Assembly (NCBI GenBank): GCA_934395135.1
Contig: CAKRRK010000002.1
Location: forward strand, 124,001-188,000
Direction: 5' to 3'
DNA from: an uncultured Eubacteriales bacterium
Lineage (GTDB): Bacteria; Bacillota; Clostridia; Oscillospirales; Butyricicoccaceae
DNA length: 64,000 nt
Positions 43,787-52,081 of the stretch are shown piece by piece (within the stretch, counting starts at the first letter, position 1; every line of letters begins with the position of its first letter). The position numbers were made by a program, and so were the translations under genes. The notes under the pieces are model-generated. The model was not told the DNA's origin. It did not search any database and was given only the letters and a program-made list of their open reading frames with translations.

Positions 43787-44728
43787 TTATCGTTTTCGGT
43801 CGGATAACACAGCCACGAGAATCACAAGACCGCGTATCACATCCTGGTAGTAAGAAGAAATTCCTAAAATGTTTAGGCCGTTGTTTAATACTGCAATAAT
43901 CAGCACACCAATGAGCGTGCCATAAATTTTTCCCCGGCCGCCGGTCATGCTGGTGCCTCCCAGAGCGGCGGCTGCAATGGCATCCAGTTCATATCCTTCG
44001 CCCAGGGTTGGCTGGGCGGAATTAAGCCGCGATAATAAGATCAGCCCGGAAAGCGCCGCCAGCAAACCGGATAAAGCATACACCAGAAGCATGGTTTTGT
44101 GGGTGTTCACCCCGGCAAGCTTTGCCGCCCTGCTGTTGGAGCCAGTCGCATACACCCGGCGGCCAAAGGTGGTTTTGTGCAGAAGAAAGAAAACCACCAG
44201 AAAAACCAACGCCAGCAGCCAGATTGGCACGGGAATGCCAAACACATTGCCTTTTCCGATAAACTTCAGGGCAAAACTGTCCCCCAGGCCGGAAATGGGT
44301 TTTCCGTTTGACACAATCATCGTAACTCCCCGGTATACGGTCATTGTAATGAGTGTGGCGATAAATGGCTGCAGCCGTCCCTTTGTCACCAAAAAACCGC
44401 TGACAGCGCCAAAGCCCAGTCCCAAAGCCAGTGCGGCAATCATAGACAAAGGCACCGCCACACCGGCCGCAATCATTTTCGCGCCCAGCACCGTGGTAAG
44501 CGCCAGCACCGATCCTACAGACAGGTCGATGCCGCCGGTCAGAATGACGCATGTCATGCCAAACGCAATCAATCCATTGATGGACGACTGCCGCAGCAAG
44601 GACAAAAAGTTGCCGCCTGTGCGAAATTCCGGACTGATGATGCTGATTGCCACCACCAGCAAAATCAGAGCAATAAGCGCCCCAAAATCCTGAATGCGGG
44701 CAGCTGATGAATTTGCTTTTGTTTTCAT
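43787..44728 (-). CDS. rbsC: Ribose ABC transporter permease
   Basis: The 313-residue permease has RbsC signatures GMTCVILTGGIDLSVGSVLAL, LQPFIATLITMTVYRG, FGRRVYATGSNSRAAKLAG and AALGGTSMTGGRGK. It forms a homodimeric channel with RbsA. The frame is open far upstream inside rbsA, but the ATG at 44728 with AGGAGG nine bases before it gives MKTKANSSAAR, and overlaps the rbsA stop as ATGA. Confidence 0.95.
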   Translation of the reverse strand: MKTKANSSAARIQDFGALIALILLVVAISIISPEFRTGGNFLSLLRQSSINGLIAFGMTCVILTGGIDLSVGSVLALTTVLGAKMIAAGVAVPLSMIAALALGLGFGAVSGFLVTKGRLQPFIATLITMTVYRGVTMIVSNGKPISGLGDSFALKFIGKGNVFGIPVPIWLLALVFLVVFFLLHKTTFGRRVYATGSNSRAAKLAGVNTHKTMLLVYALSGLLAALSGLILLSRLNSAQPTLGEGYELDAIAAAALGGTSMTGGRGKIYGTLIGVLIIAVLNNGLNILGISSYYQDVIRGLVILVAVLSDRKR

Positions 44729-46215
44729 CCAATGGTTCCTCCTGTCGCCAAGGTCATAATCTTTTCCTGGTCGGCTTCCTCCCGGTTTAATATACCGCGG
44801 ACTTTCCCTTCCCAGATTACCATAATCCGGTCGCTCATCCCCAAAACCTCCGGCAGTTCCGAAGATACCATAAGAATCGCAACTCCTTTTGCTGCAAGGC
44901 GGTTGATAATGGTATAAATCTCTTTTTTTGCGCCGATGTCCACCCCTCTTGTCGGCTCGTCCAGGATCAGGATATTCGGTTCGGTCATCATCCACTTTGC
45001 AAACACAACCTTTTGCTGGTTGCCGCCGGACAGATTCACGCAATTCTGGCGCGGCCCGGCGCAGCGGATGGAGAGTTCCTGTATGGCCTTTTCCACCAAT
45101 TTGTTCTCCGCCTGTCGCTTTATTACAAAATTCCTGGCAGAAATCCGTTCCAGATTGGTCAGCGCAATATTTTTCTCTATGGACTGCTCCAGCATCAGTC
45201 CCTCTGTTTTCCGGTCCTCTGTAATGTATCCAAACCCCAGCCGGATCGCCTGTCGGGGCGATCCGATCCGAACCGGCTTTCCCCGCAAATATATCGTGCC
45301 GGTATCATAAGCAAGATTTCCGAATATGGCCTGCATAATCTCCGTCCGGCCGGCGCCCATCAGCCCGGAAACGCCGAGCACCTCTCCCGCTCGAACGGAA
45401 AAACTCACCTTGTCAAACACACCGGCTTTCGTCAGATTATCCACCCGCAGAACTTCTTTGCCAATGGACGTGTCCCGCTGCGGATACCGTTCGCCAATTT
45501 CCCGGCCAATCATCATTTTTACCACTTCGTTCATATCCGTTCCCGAAATCGGCCGGGTGCCGATGTAGCTGCCGTCCCGCAGCACGGTGATCCGGTCACA
45601 CAGTTCAAAAATTTCCTCCATCCGGTGGGAAATATACACCATGGACACTCCCTTTTCCTTCAGCGCCCGAATGGTCTCAAACAAGATGTGGGTTTCGCTT
45701 TGCGTCAAGGCGGCCGTAGGCTCGTCCATAATAATAAGCTGAGCATCTACCATCAGCGCCTTGGCAATCTCCACCATCTGCTGCTGTCCCACCGACAGTT
45801 CCGCCATCACCGCACCGGGAGAAATGGACACCCCCAGTTTTTGCAGAATTTCCTGCGCTTTTGTCCGCATCTTTTTGGTATCGCATACCCCGAACCGGCT
45901 GCACAGTTCCTTGCCCAGAAACATATTTTCCTCTACGGTCATATCCGCCAGCACATTCAGCTCCTGGTGAATGAAAACAATGCCGGCCCGTTCCGCTTCC
46001 TGCGGATTTTGAAACGAGACGGCCTTGCCATCCACCTGGATGACGCCGCTGTCCTTGGTATAAACGCCGGTTAAAATTTTCATCAGCGTGGATTTTCCCG
46101 CGCCGTTCTCCCCCATCAGCGCATGGATTTCCCCGGGCGCAACGGAAATCCCCGCGTCCCGCAGCACCCGGTTCCCTCCGAAAGCCTTGCAGATCCCATT
46201 CATATCCATCTGCAT
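44725..46215 (-). CDS. rbsA: Ribose ABC transporter ATP-binding protein
   Basis: The 496-residue protein has two ABC domains: Walker A GENGAGKST, signature LSVGQQQMVEIAKAL, Walker B LIIMDEPTA, then GLMGAGRTE, LSGGNQQKVVFAKWM and ILILDEPTRGVDIGA. It drives ribose import through RbsC. It lies between rbsD (25-base gap) and rbsC (four-base overlap). The ATG at 46215 has AGGAGG nine bases upstream. Confidence 0.95.
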   Translation of the reverse strand: MQMDMNGICKAFGGNRVLRDAGISVAPGEIHALMGENGAGKSTLMKILTGVYTKDSGVIQVDGKAVSFQNPQEAERAGIVFIHQELNVLADMTVEENMFLGKELCSRFGVCDTKKMRTKAQEILQKLGVSISPGAVMAELSVGQQQMVEIAKALMVDAQLIIMDEPTAALTQSETHILFETIRALKEKGVSMVYISHRMEEIFELCDRITVLRDGSYIGTRPISGTDMNEVVKMMIGREIGERYPQRDTSIGKEVLRVDNLTKAGVFDKVSFSVRAGEVLGVSGLMGAGRTEIMQAIFGNLAYDTGTIYLRGKPVRIGSPRQAIRLGFGYITEDRKTEGLMLEQSIEKNIALTNLERISARNFVIKRQAENKLVEKAIQELSIRCAGPRQNCVNLSGGNQQKVVFAKWMMTEPNILILDEPTRGVDIGAKKEIYTIINRLAAKGVAILMVSSELPEVLGMSDRIMVIWEGKVRGILNREEADQEKIMTLATGGTIG

Positions 46216-46239
46216 CCAGCCATTCCTCCTTTCGTCTTC

Positions 46240-46635
46240 TTAAAACACACAGGCCGCCTGCAGCAGGATATTGGCATAAGGCGACGCCTCGCCGGTGCGG
46301 ATCACCGCCCGGCATCCCTCCATGCGGCGCTTCAGCGCCGCATGGGATACAAATTCTGTCTTCGTTTCCGGCAGTAAGGTTTGTATCGCCGTGAAAATTT
46401 TCGGGTTCTGTTCGCGGATTTCCTCGGCAAGATAAATTTTTTCCACCTTCATGTCGGCCAGCACCGCAGACAGCACGTCTAAAAACCCTGGAACTCCAAG
46501 GGTCAGCGCCAAATCAATCCGCTCCGTTTGGGCAGGAATGGGAAGTCCGCAATCTGCGATGCAGATGGTATCTGTATGCCCCATGCGGGACAAAACGTCG
46601 GAAATATTGCTGTTTAAAATCCCATATTTCTTCAT
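46240..46635 (-). CDS. rbsD: D-ribose pyranase
   Basis: This 131-residue enzyme interconverts pyranose and furanose forms of ribose to provide the kinase substrate. It shows MKKYGILNSNISDVLSRMGHTD (with catalytic His), DCGLPIP, RIDLALTLGVPGF and the C-terminal RTGEASPYANILLQAACVF. It heads the rbsDACB operon. Neither rbsK nor a LacI-type repressor is adjacent, so ribokinase must be encoded elsewhere. No convincing promoter was found upstream. Confidence 0.95.
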   Translation of the reverse strand: MKKYGILNSNISDVLSRMGHTDTICIADCGLPIPAQTERIDLALTLGVPGFLDVLSAVLADMKVEKIYLAEEIREQNPKIFTAIQTLLPETKTEFVSHAALKRRMEGCRAVIRTGEASPYANILLQAACVF

Positions 46636-46797
46636 AAGGTTCCTTCCTCCTCTGCGGTTGTCCCTATGTTCTTTCGGAACCGTTTTCCTTTGTTTTTTCT
46701 CTCCTTTCTATCTTTTCCTCTTTTTCCTGGCATATGAATCTTTTTTCCCGTCCTGCAGCGATTTCTGCTGCAAGAAGAGATATAACATATTCCAGCC

Positions 46798-46826
46798 TTG
46801 ACAGATTCCGGAATGTTTGATATATT
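46798..46826 (+). promoter_or_regulatory. Promoter of the gdx leader
   Basis: TTGACA at 46798 and TATATT at 46821 are 17 bases apart, leaving a leader of about 165 bases before gdx. Confidence 0.85.
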
Positions 46827-46835
46827 TTTCTTGGA

Positions 46836-46970
46836 ATTTTGGCTCGCTGCCGGGTGAGCTTCAAAAGGGCGTTTGTTTTTGCATCGTCAGGCCTTTGCAG
46901 ATGCGAAAACGGGCGCTGTTTTTTTATTTTTTGCGGTATTTGCCGAAAATGCAAAACAGCGGGTGCGCCC
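46836..46970 (+). promoter_or_regulatory. Structured leader of gdx, probable guanidine riboswitch (mepA / guanidine-IV type)
   Basis: Hairpin P1 (46837-46866) pairs TTTTG and GCTC with GAGC and CAAAA around the loop GCTGCCGGGT. Hairpin P2 (46875-46910) pairs GTTTTTGCATC with GATGCGAAAAC around GTCAGGCCTTTGCA. The loops share complementary GCC/GGC bases that could kiss. P2 is followed by GGGCGCTG and TTTTTTT, and that strand can alternatively pair with AAAACAGCG...GCGCCC at 46953-46970. Position before a guanidinium exporter and the overall form fit the guanidine-IV class, which I recall only in outline. Confidence 0.6.
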
Positions 46971-46996
46971 ATTTCTCAGAAGGAGGTGTATTTACT

Positions 46997-47317
46997 ATGG
47001 CATGGCTTTCTCTTCTCGTCGCAAGCGGGCTGGAAATTTTCTGGTCCACGTTTATGAAACTGTCAGACGGGTTTACAAAACCTTTGTTCACTGTACTGAC
47101 CATCGCCGGAATGCTTGGGAGCTTTTTGTTTCTCTCCCAGGCGACCAAAACGCTGCCTCTCGGCACAGCCTACGCCATCTGGACCGGTATCGGTGCCGTC
47201 GGCGCCGTGATTATCGGCGTTGTTGTATTCAAAGAACCAGTGACCGCTGCCCGTATTTTTTTCACCGTGCTGCTCATCAGCGGTATATTAGGCCTGAAAC
47301 TGACTTCCGGCCACTGA
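46997..47317 (+). CDS. gdx: Guanidinium exporter Gdx (SMR family)
   Basis: The 106-residue protein has four membrane helices and is a dual-topology homodimer exporting guanidinium in exchange for protons. The central Glu13 lies in VASGLEIFWSTFMK, and the Gdx/SugE signature KTLPLGTAYAIWTGIGAVGAV holds Tyr59 and Trp62, unlike EmrE-type drug pumps. The frame is open upstream, but the ATG at 46997 with AAGGAGGTG gives the family start MAWL. It stands alone behind a structured leader, the expected arrangement for guanidine control. Confidence 0.93.
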   Translation: MAWLSLLVASGLEIFWSTFMKLSDGFTKPLFTVLTIAGMLGSFLFLSQATKTLPLGTAYAIWTGIGAVGAVIIGVVVFKEPVTAARIFFTVLLISGILGLKLTSGH

Positions 47318-47356
47318 GTCCTTCGCGTCAAACTTCCTCGGTCTGCAAAGCAGAAA

Positions 47357-47393
47357 ATGCCCGGGTAGAATCCTTTTGGTTCTACCCGGGCAT
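47357..47393 (+). terminator. Terminator of gdx
   Basis: GCCCGGGTAGAA pairs with TTCTACCCGGGC and is followed by ATTTTTATA, 40 bases after the gdx stop. Confidence 0.85.
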
Positions 47394-47432
47394 TTTTATA
47401 ATGTTTTATCTGCCTTTCTTCGGAAAAGCCAA

Positions 47433-47478
47433 AAAAGATTAACGCCGCTTGGCAAACAGCCAGCGGCGTTAATCTTTT
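47433..47478. repeat. Long perfect inverted repeat (orphan terminator)
   Basis: The 16-base arms AAAAGATTAACGCCGC and their exact complement enclose a loop with an inner TGGC/GCCA pairing. On the minus strand TTTTTT follows, so it would terminate leftward transcription, but no gene lies immediately to its right on that strand. Confidence 0.7.
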
Positions 47479-47576
47479 GAACTTTATGACAAGTGGGGTC
47501 GAAATGGATATCCTCTGATTTCACATGCAGAATTAGGTCGGGGCATGCTTTTCTCCCTTCCACACCTCTGCCTCAA

Positions 47577-47605
47577 TTTACACCGGTACATTATTATGGT
47601 ATAAT
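47577..47605 (+). promoter_or_regulatory. Promoter of the SLH/PstS-like gene
   Basis: TTTACA at 47577 and TATAAT at 47600 are 17 bases apart with TGG before the -10, 57 bases from the start codon. Confidence 0.75.
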
Positions 47606-47661
47606 TCATATAACATAGCCAAACAAACATATCCACAAACACAAGAAATGGAGGGTACGCC

Positions 47662-49446
47662 ATGAGAAAACTGATATCTTTACTGCTGTGTATCACTCTG
47701 TTGGGTGGGACCGCTGTTATGGCGGCAGGGACGGAAAACGAGCTGTGGTCACGTACTGAGCCGGGCGGAGACTTTATCACCTTTCGTCTGCACTATCCGG
47801 ACAGCGACCAACTGACATGGGCGCAGACGATGCCGCTGACTGTTGCCTATGCCGATACAGATGAGCCTGTCGCGTTGAGCAGTGGTCTGAAGTGGAGCGA
47901 ATGGCTCTTCGCAACCGTCCCGGCAAAGGACGCGGATCGGCCGCTGAAGGTCGTCATGGGTGAGCCGGCCCGGTTCGAGGACTGCATCAAGGTCTGGGAC
48001 GGACATGAATATGATGAGGCGCCTTCGGGGACAGATCAGCTGAACCTTCGGGGCATCTTTGTGGGCGATGAAACAGGCAACCTCAATCCAGAGTCTGTCA
48101 TTACCCGCGCAGAAGCCTTCACGGTGATTTGTCGTCTGCTGTCGCTGGCACCTGCCGGCAATCCCTGTTTCTCCGATGTGACGGCGGATGCGTGGTACTA
48201 CGATACGGCATCTGCCGCCAAGGCCGCCGGGATCACCAATGAGCCTGAGCAGTTCCGTCCCAACGATCCGGTGACCCGGGGCGAGTTTACCGTCATGCTC
48301 CACCGCGCCATGCAGACGGTGGGCTGGCTCGATGGGGAGGAGGACAGTGACGCCGCCTTATCAGATGTGCTTGTCGATGCCGGATCCGTCCCGGAATGGG
48401 CGCGGGAGGCATATCTGGCGTTTGCGTTCCGCGATCTGGGGATCCGCACCTATCGGGACACGGAAGAGTTCGATGAGTTCGGCGCTCCGGTACAGGAGGC
48501 GCTGGCCGAACACGATAAGGGCGCCACACGCGGCGAGGTCATCGAGTTCATCTATCATACGATGCGTTTCCTGCCTGTCTATCCCTCTGAGGCGGCCATT
48601 GCCTACAGGTTTGATGAGGCCATGCCCGTGATCGACGGTTCCACCTCTACCAAACCGTATACCAACACGGTCTATGGTGCGTTGTTCGATAACTATACCG
48701 AACATCCCCAGTACCCGGAGGAGCATTCCAAGAGCCATCAGTCCTATGAACGCCTAATCAACGGCGAAGCTGATATCCTCTTTGCCGCCACGAAGCCGTC
48801 CCGGGACATCGTGGCGCAGGCCAAGGCAGCCGGCGTGGAGTTGGAGACCATCCCCATTGCCTACGATGCCATGGTATTCTTCACCAACCGGGCGAATACG
48901 CTGGAGGGGCTGACGACTGAGCAGATCAAGAGCATCTATGTGGACAACGCCTATGACAACTGGAGCGAGCTGGGTGGGCCGGATGCCGAACTGATCCCAT
49001 ACTGCCGCAATAAAGACAGCGGCAGCCAGTCGCTGATGGAACAGTTCTTCTTGGATGCGCAGGACATACATCCGGATATCCGGCGGGAGACCACTTCACG
49101 TTCCATGGAGTCGGTTCTCACCGACGTGCAGGATGCGCTGGTCGTCGATCCGCCGGCCTACGCACTGGGCTACAGCATCTACTACTACTATGAGGGCGCC
49201 CGCCGGATTCTGCTCTATCCGGAAGACTCCCTGAAACTGCTGGCCATCGACGGTGTGTATCCCACCGATGAAACCATTGCAGACGGCAGCTATCCGCTCT
49301 CGGGCTATAACTACGCGGTGATCCGCGCTGATGCGCCGGAGGACTCCGCCGCACGGCGTATGGTGGATTTTATGCTCTCCCCGGCAGGCCAGCTTTGTGT
49401 GATGAACGCGGGATACGGACCGCTCCTAAGCGATTTGAGCCAGTAA
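47662..49446 (+). CDS. Secreted SLH-domain protein fused to a PstS-like phosphate-binding domain
   Basis: The 594-residue protein has a signal peptide (cleavage likely after AVMA, residue 21), an unassigned N-terminal domain (about 25-120), SLH-type repeats (about 125-245: FVGDETGNLNPESVITRAEAFTV, FSDVTADAWYYD, FRPNDPVTRGEFTVMLHRA), and a C-terminal PBP-like domain (about 325-590) with VIDGSTSTKPYT, DILFAATKPSR and YCRNKDSGSQSLMEQF, as in phosphate-binding PstS. It should sit on the cell wall. No pst permease or ATPase is near. Codons favour GAG over GAA for Glu, unlike its neighbours, suggesting transfer. It adjoins a tRNA gene. Confidence 0.8.
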   Translation: MRKLISLLLCITLLGGTAVMAAGTENELWSRTEPGGDFITFRLHYPDSDQLTWAQTMPLTVAYADTDEPVALSSGLKWSEWLFATVPAKDADRPLKVVMGEPARFEDCIKVWDGHEYDEAPSGTDQLNLRGIFVGDETGNLNPESVITRAEAFTVICRLLSLAPAGNPCFSDVTADAWYYDTASAAKAAGITNEPEQFRPNDPVTRGEFTVMLHRAMQTVGWLDGEEDSDAALSDVLVDAGSVPEWAREAYLAFAFRDLGIRTYRDTEEFDEFGAPVQEALAEHDKGATRGEVIEFIYHTMRFLPVYPSEAAIAYRFDEAMPVIDGSTSTKPYTNTVYGALFDNYTEHPQYPEEHSKSHQSYERLINGEADILFAATKPSRDIVAQAKAAGVELETIPIAYDAMVFFTNRANTLEGLTTEQIKSIYVDNAYDNWSELGGPDAELIPYCRNKDSGSQSLMEQFFLDAQDIHPDIRRETTSRSMESVLTDVQDALVVDPPAYALGYSIYYYYEGARRILLYPEDSLKLLAIDGVYPTDETIADGSYPLSGYNYAVIRADAPEDSAARRMVDFMLSPAGQLCVMNAGYGPLLSDLSQ

Positions 49447-49480
49447 CAGGAGATAAGGATTTAGAAACTCTCTCGAAATC

Positions 49481-49518
49481 AAAAAAGAACAACCACCTGT
49501 TGATGGTTGTTCTTTTTT
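49481..49518. terminator. Bidirectional terminator between the SLH gene and tRNA-fMet
   Basis: AAAAAAGAACAACCA pairs with TGGTTGTTCTTTTTT around an eight-base loop, giving T runs on both strands, between the convergent SLH gene and tRNA gene. Confidence 0.88.
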
Positions 49519-49519
49519 A

Positions 49520-49597
<78 letters not shown>

Positions 49598-49628
49598 ATA
49601 TTGCAATGCCTTTCTTAAGGCAAGATAT

Positions 49629-49657
49629 ATCATAGCATTAAACTTATGCTTTGTCAA
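49629..49657 (-). promoter_or_regulatory. Promoter of tRNA-fMet
   Basis: TTGACA and TATGAT on the minus strand are 17 bases apart, about 30 bases before the tRNA 5' end. Confidence 0.82.
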
Positions 49658-49716
49658 GGATTAACCGTCGGGAAATTTCTTCCATCTTCACCCTGTTGCT
49701 ATGGCGTGCAGAAAAA

Positions 49717-50400
49717 TTAATCTTTCTGAAAAATCTCAGACAGCCGGTCGGATACTGCCTGCAAAAGCGTCAGAAATTCCCTCGCGCTTTCCGGATAGCC
49801 TTCGGAAATTTTCTCCAGCGTGAGATCCGGCAGAGTCACATACTCCTGCTGTACGCCAAATCCCCCGTCTCCGGATAGAATGCTTTTGATGCGCAGCTCC
49901 GCCAGCTTGCTCTGGGCGTCGCACAATTTTTCAAAATATTCCGCGCCAAACCGGAATGTCTGGGACGGGTTGCGCAAATCAGCCATATACAGATACCGAA
50001 ACAGGCGGTAAACCGCAACGGATAAATATAGAACGGCTTCCTCGGTTAGCTGGCGGCTGCCCGCCGCTTCCGTCAGGGACAGCAGAACGTCAATTGAATT
50101 TTTAAGCAAACGTTTATTCTGGGATTCCGTCTCTCCGCCGGCGCTCTGCGCACCAGCGCTGATTTTATCCGGCGGCAAAGCGGATCCGTCCTTTGCCATG
50201 CTTCTGCCCAGCATATAGTCGCAGGATACTCCATAGTAATCTGCCGCGCGCACAACAAAAGGAAGCCCCGGCTCTCGCAGGCCATTTTCATAATGGCTAA
50301 GGAGTGCCTGGGAAACCTCCAGATCGGATGCAGCGATCCTCTGGCTTATTTTTTTCTCTTTTCGCAAAAGCGCTAACGTTCTGGAAAAATCACTCGCCAT
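49717..50400 (-). CDS. XRE family transcriptional regulator with C-terminal helical domain
   Basis: This 227-residue protein has an N-terminal Cro/CI helix-turn-helix (residues 5-62: FSRTLALLRKEKKISQRIAASDLEVSQALLSHYENGLREP) and a linker, followed by a helical C-terminal region of about 130 residues of unknown role. No peptidase or sensor motif is visible. The ATG at 50400 has only AAAGGA 13 bases upstream, an unusually long spacing. It is monocistronic. Confidence 0.8.
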   Translation of the reverse strand: MASDFSRTLALLRKEKKISQRIAASDLEVSQALLSHYENGLREPGLPFVVRAADYYGVSCDYMLGRSMAKDGSALPPDKISAGAQSAGGETESQNKRLLKNSIDVLLSLTEAAGSRQLTEEAVLYLSVAVYRLFRYLYMADLRNPSQTFRFGAEYFEKLCDAQSKLAELRIKSILSGDGGFGVQQEYVTLPDLTLEKISEGYPESAREFLTLLQAVSDRLSEIFQKD

Positions 50401-50433
50401 ATGTTACAATATTTCCTTTATAAAATCACATCT

Positions 50434-50462
50434 ATTATAATGTTTTTATTACTATTTGTAAA
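50434..50462 (-). promoter_or_regulatory. Promoter of the XRE gene
   Basis: TTTACA and TATAAT on the minus strand are 17 bases apart, about 34 bases before the ATG. Confidence 0.7.
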
Positions 50463-50563
50463 GTCTTATTTTACATATTTTTCGGCGTAATTCTAAGTTT
50501 TTTGTTTATTTTACACCTAATTTGTAACTTTATCTTTAAAAAAATACTGTCTGTAAACACAGA

Positions 50564-50615
50564 AACCGCCATATATTGCTATCTTGCTTCCGCAAAATCC
50601 ATATATATGGCGGTT
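50564..50615. repeat. Unexplained inverted repeat
   Basis: Perfect 13-base arms AACCGCCATATAT and ATATATGGCGGTT are separated by 26 bases. The right arm overlaps the 12-base palindrome CCATATATATGG. No T run or coding frame is associated. Confidence 0.6.
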
Positions 50616-50672
50616 GTAATTTTCCCATTTGCAGCTATCTTTTCCCCGTCGGCAAAATTCTGCTTTTGCAGC

Positions 50673-50709
50673 AAAAAACGGATTCCACTTTTTTGGAAAT
50701 CCGTTTTTT
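50673..50709 (-). terminator. Terminator of spoVT
   Basis: AAAAAACGGATTTCC and its partner GGAATCCGTTTTTT on the minus strand form a hairpin followed by the T run itself, 36 bases after the spoVT stop. Confidence 0.82.
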
Positions 50710-50744
50710 GATTCGATCGACTGGGATACCCGGGTGCAAGGCGG

Positions 50745-51287
50745 TCAGCTTTCCAAATGCCGCCCCAGAAAACTTGCGGCAGCTTCCGCCAGCTTTACTT
50801 CCACATCCCCCGCAATGCTTTCTTCATGGCTCTTTAAAATGACAACAGAACCGATTACGTCCCCTTCCGAAATAATGGGAGACGCTACAATTGTGTCCGC
50901 GTCTCCATCCCGCAGCGCAGCGATTGGTTTGGCCCCGATGTCCCGTTTGGCAAACGGCAGGCGCTGGTCCATAATCTGTTCCAACTCCGGAGACAACGCC
51001 CGTTCCATATAGCTCTTCTTGGAAATACCAGACGCTGCGATCACCGCGTCACGGTCTGTCACCAGCACGGGAAACCCGCCGGTGCGGCTGACTGCGTCTG
51101 CGTACTCCACTGCAAAAGTTGATAATTCCCCGATGGGAGAATACTTTTTAAAAATAACCTCTCCGTCGCGGTCGGTATATATTTCAAGCGGGTCGCCCTC
51201 CCGGATTCGCATGGTGCGCCGGATTTCCTTTGGGATTACCACACGGCCTAAGTCGTCAATACGCCGAACAATACCTGTTGCTTTCAT
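50745..51287 (-). CDS. spoVT: Stage V sporulation regulator SpoVT (AbrB-type)
   Basis: This 180-residue protein has an N-terminal swapped-hairpin AbrB DNA-binding domain (MKATGIVRRIDDLGRVVIPKEIRRTMRIREGDPLEIY) and a C-terminal GAF-like domain (FPVLVTDRDAVIAASGI, ASPIISEGDVIGSVVIL). It tunes sigma-G dependent genes in the forespore. The frame is open upstream, but the ATG at 51287 has GGAG seven to eight bases before it and the family start. Presence of SpoVT supports an endospore former. Confidence 0.93.
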   Translation of the reverse strand: MKATGIVRRIDDLGRVVIPKEIRRTMRIREGDPLEIYTDRDGEVIFKKYSPIGELSTFAVEYADAVSRTGGFPVLVTDRDAVIAASGISKKSYMERALSPELEQIMDQRLPFAKRDIGAKPIAALRDGDADTIVASPIISEGDVIGSVVILKSHEESIAGDVEVKLAEAAASFLGRHLES

Positions 51288-51437
51288 TGCTTTCTCTCCT
51301 TTCTCTTTTCTTTTTACGCAGTTAGCATTTGTATTTTCGTTCAAGTTATGCGAATCATTTCAATTTTATCTGTATTTATCCTTTTCTTCCGCCGTTTCTC
51401 CCTCCAGTTTCCTGGTTTCCCTTTTCCTTCCATTTTC

Positions 51438-51467
51438 TTGACTTTTCCTGCCGCACTGGTTTATGAT
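51438..51467 (+). promoter_or_regulatory. Promoter of the small XRE gene
   Basis: TTGACT at 51438 and TATGAT at 51462 are 18 bases apart. Confidence 0.7.
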
Positions 51468-51505
51468 GAGGATACTCTAAAATGACGATGTTTGGAGGCA
51501 TATTT

Positions 51506-51787
51506 ATGTCAGACCTTCCGCTTCGGCAGCGCTGCCTGCGCCATATGATAAAAAATCTGCCGGTTCTTCGCTCCAAACTGGAAATTTCCCAAAGCCAGCT
51601 GGCGGAAAAACTCGGCGTTACCCGACAGACCATTACCGCCATCGAATGCGGTGCCCGCCCTTTGTCCTGGACTACTTTCCTCGCACTTTGCTTCCTGTTT
51701 GACAGCAGCCCCGCTACCCGCCCGCTAATGGAATTGTATGAAATCTGTCCGCCGGAACTGCGGGCGGAACTGACGCAGTTTCCATAG
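51506..51787 (+). CDS. Small XRE family helix-turn-helix protein
   Basis: This 93-residue protein has one Cro/CI domain: VLRSKLEISQSQLAEKLGVTRQTITAIECGARPLSWTTFLALCFLF, followed by a short tail. The ATG at 51506 has GGAGG seven bases upstream, while the open frame starts slightly earlier. It is probably a DNA-binding regulator with unknown targets. It is divergent from spoVT with separate promoters. Confidence 0.8.
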   Translation: MSDLPLRQRCLRHMIKNLPVLRSKLEISQSQLAEKLGVTRQTITAIECGARPLSWTTFLALCFLFDSSPATRPLMELYEICPPELRAELTQFP

Positions 51788-51961
51788 CCTATTTGACTTT
51801 TTGGTTTGCCGCAGCTGTGATTTGTTGCACAGGCTGCGGCATTGTTTTGATCCGTCCCTGCCGGACCCGCCTCCTGCAAATCGGCATTTTATCACATTTC
51901 ACAGGATTTCAACTACAAATCCGACATTCTGCCCAATTTTCCTGTTTTCACCTTCAATACC

Positions 51962-52011
51962 CAATATATTGTATTTTATCTATTGACACAGCACAAAATA
52001 AATGTTATGTT
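51962..52011 (+). promoter_or_regulatory. nrdD promoter with possible NrdR-box
   Basis: TTGACA at 51983 and TATGTT at 52006 are 17 bases apart. Just upstream of the -35, CAATATATTG (51962-51971) is a palindrome resembling the core of NrdR boxes; a second clear box was not found, so the assignment is tentative. Confidence 0.5.
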
Positions 52012-52081
52012 AATATTGTTCCATTTTAAGGCAATTTCCCGCCTTAAAAGATTTGGATCTTGAAAGAAGGTTGAGACAGAG

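Noticed and set aside
47484..47780. 98-residue minus-strand frame before the SLH gene
   Set aside because: It starts inside the SLH coding region, has no ribosome site, and overlaps that gene's promoter; at most its end is a remnant.
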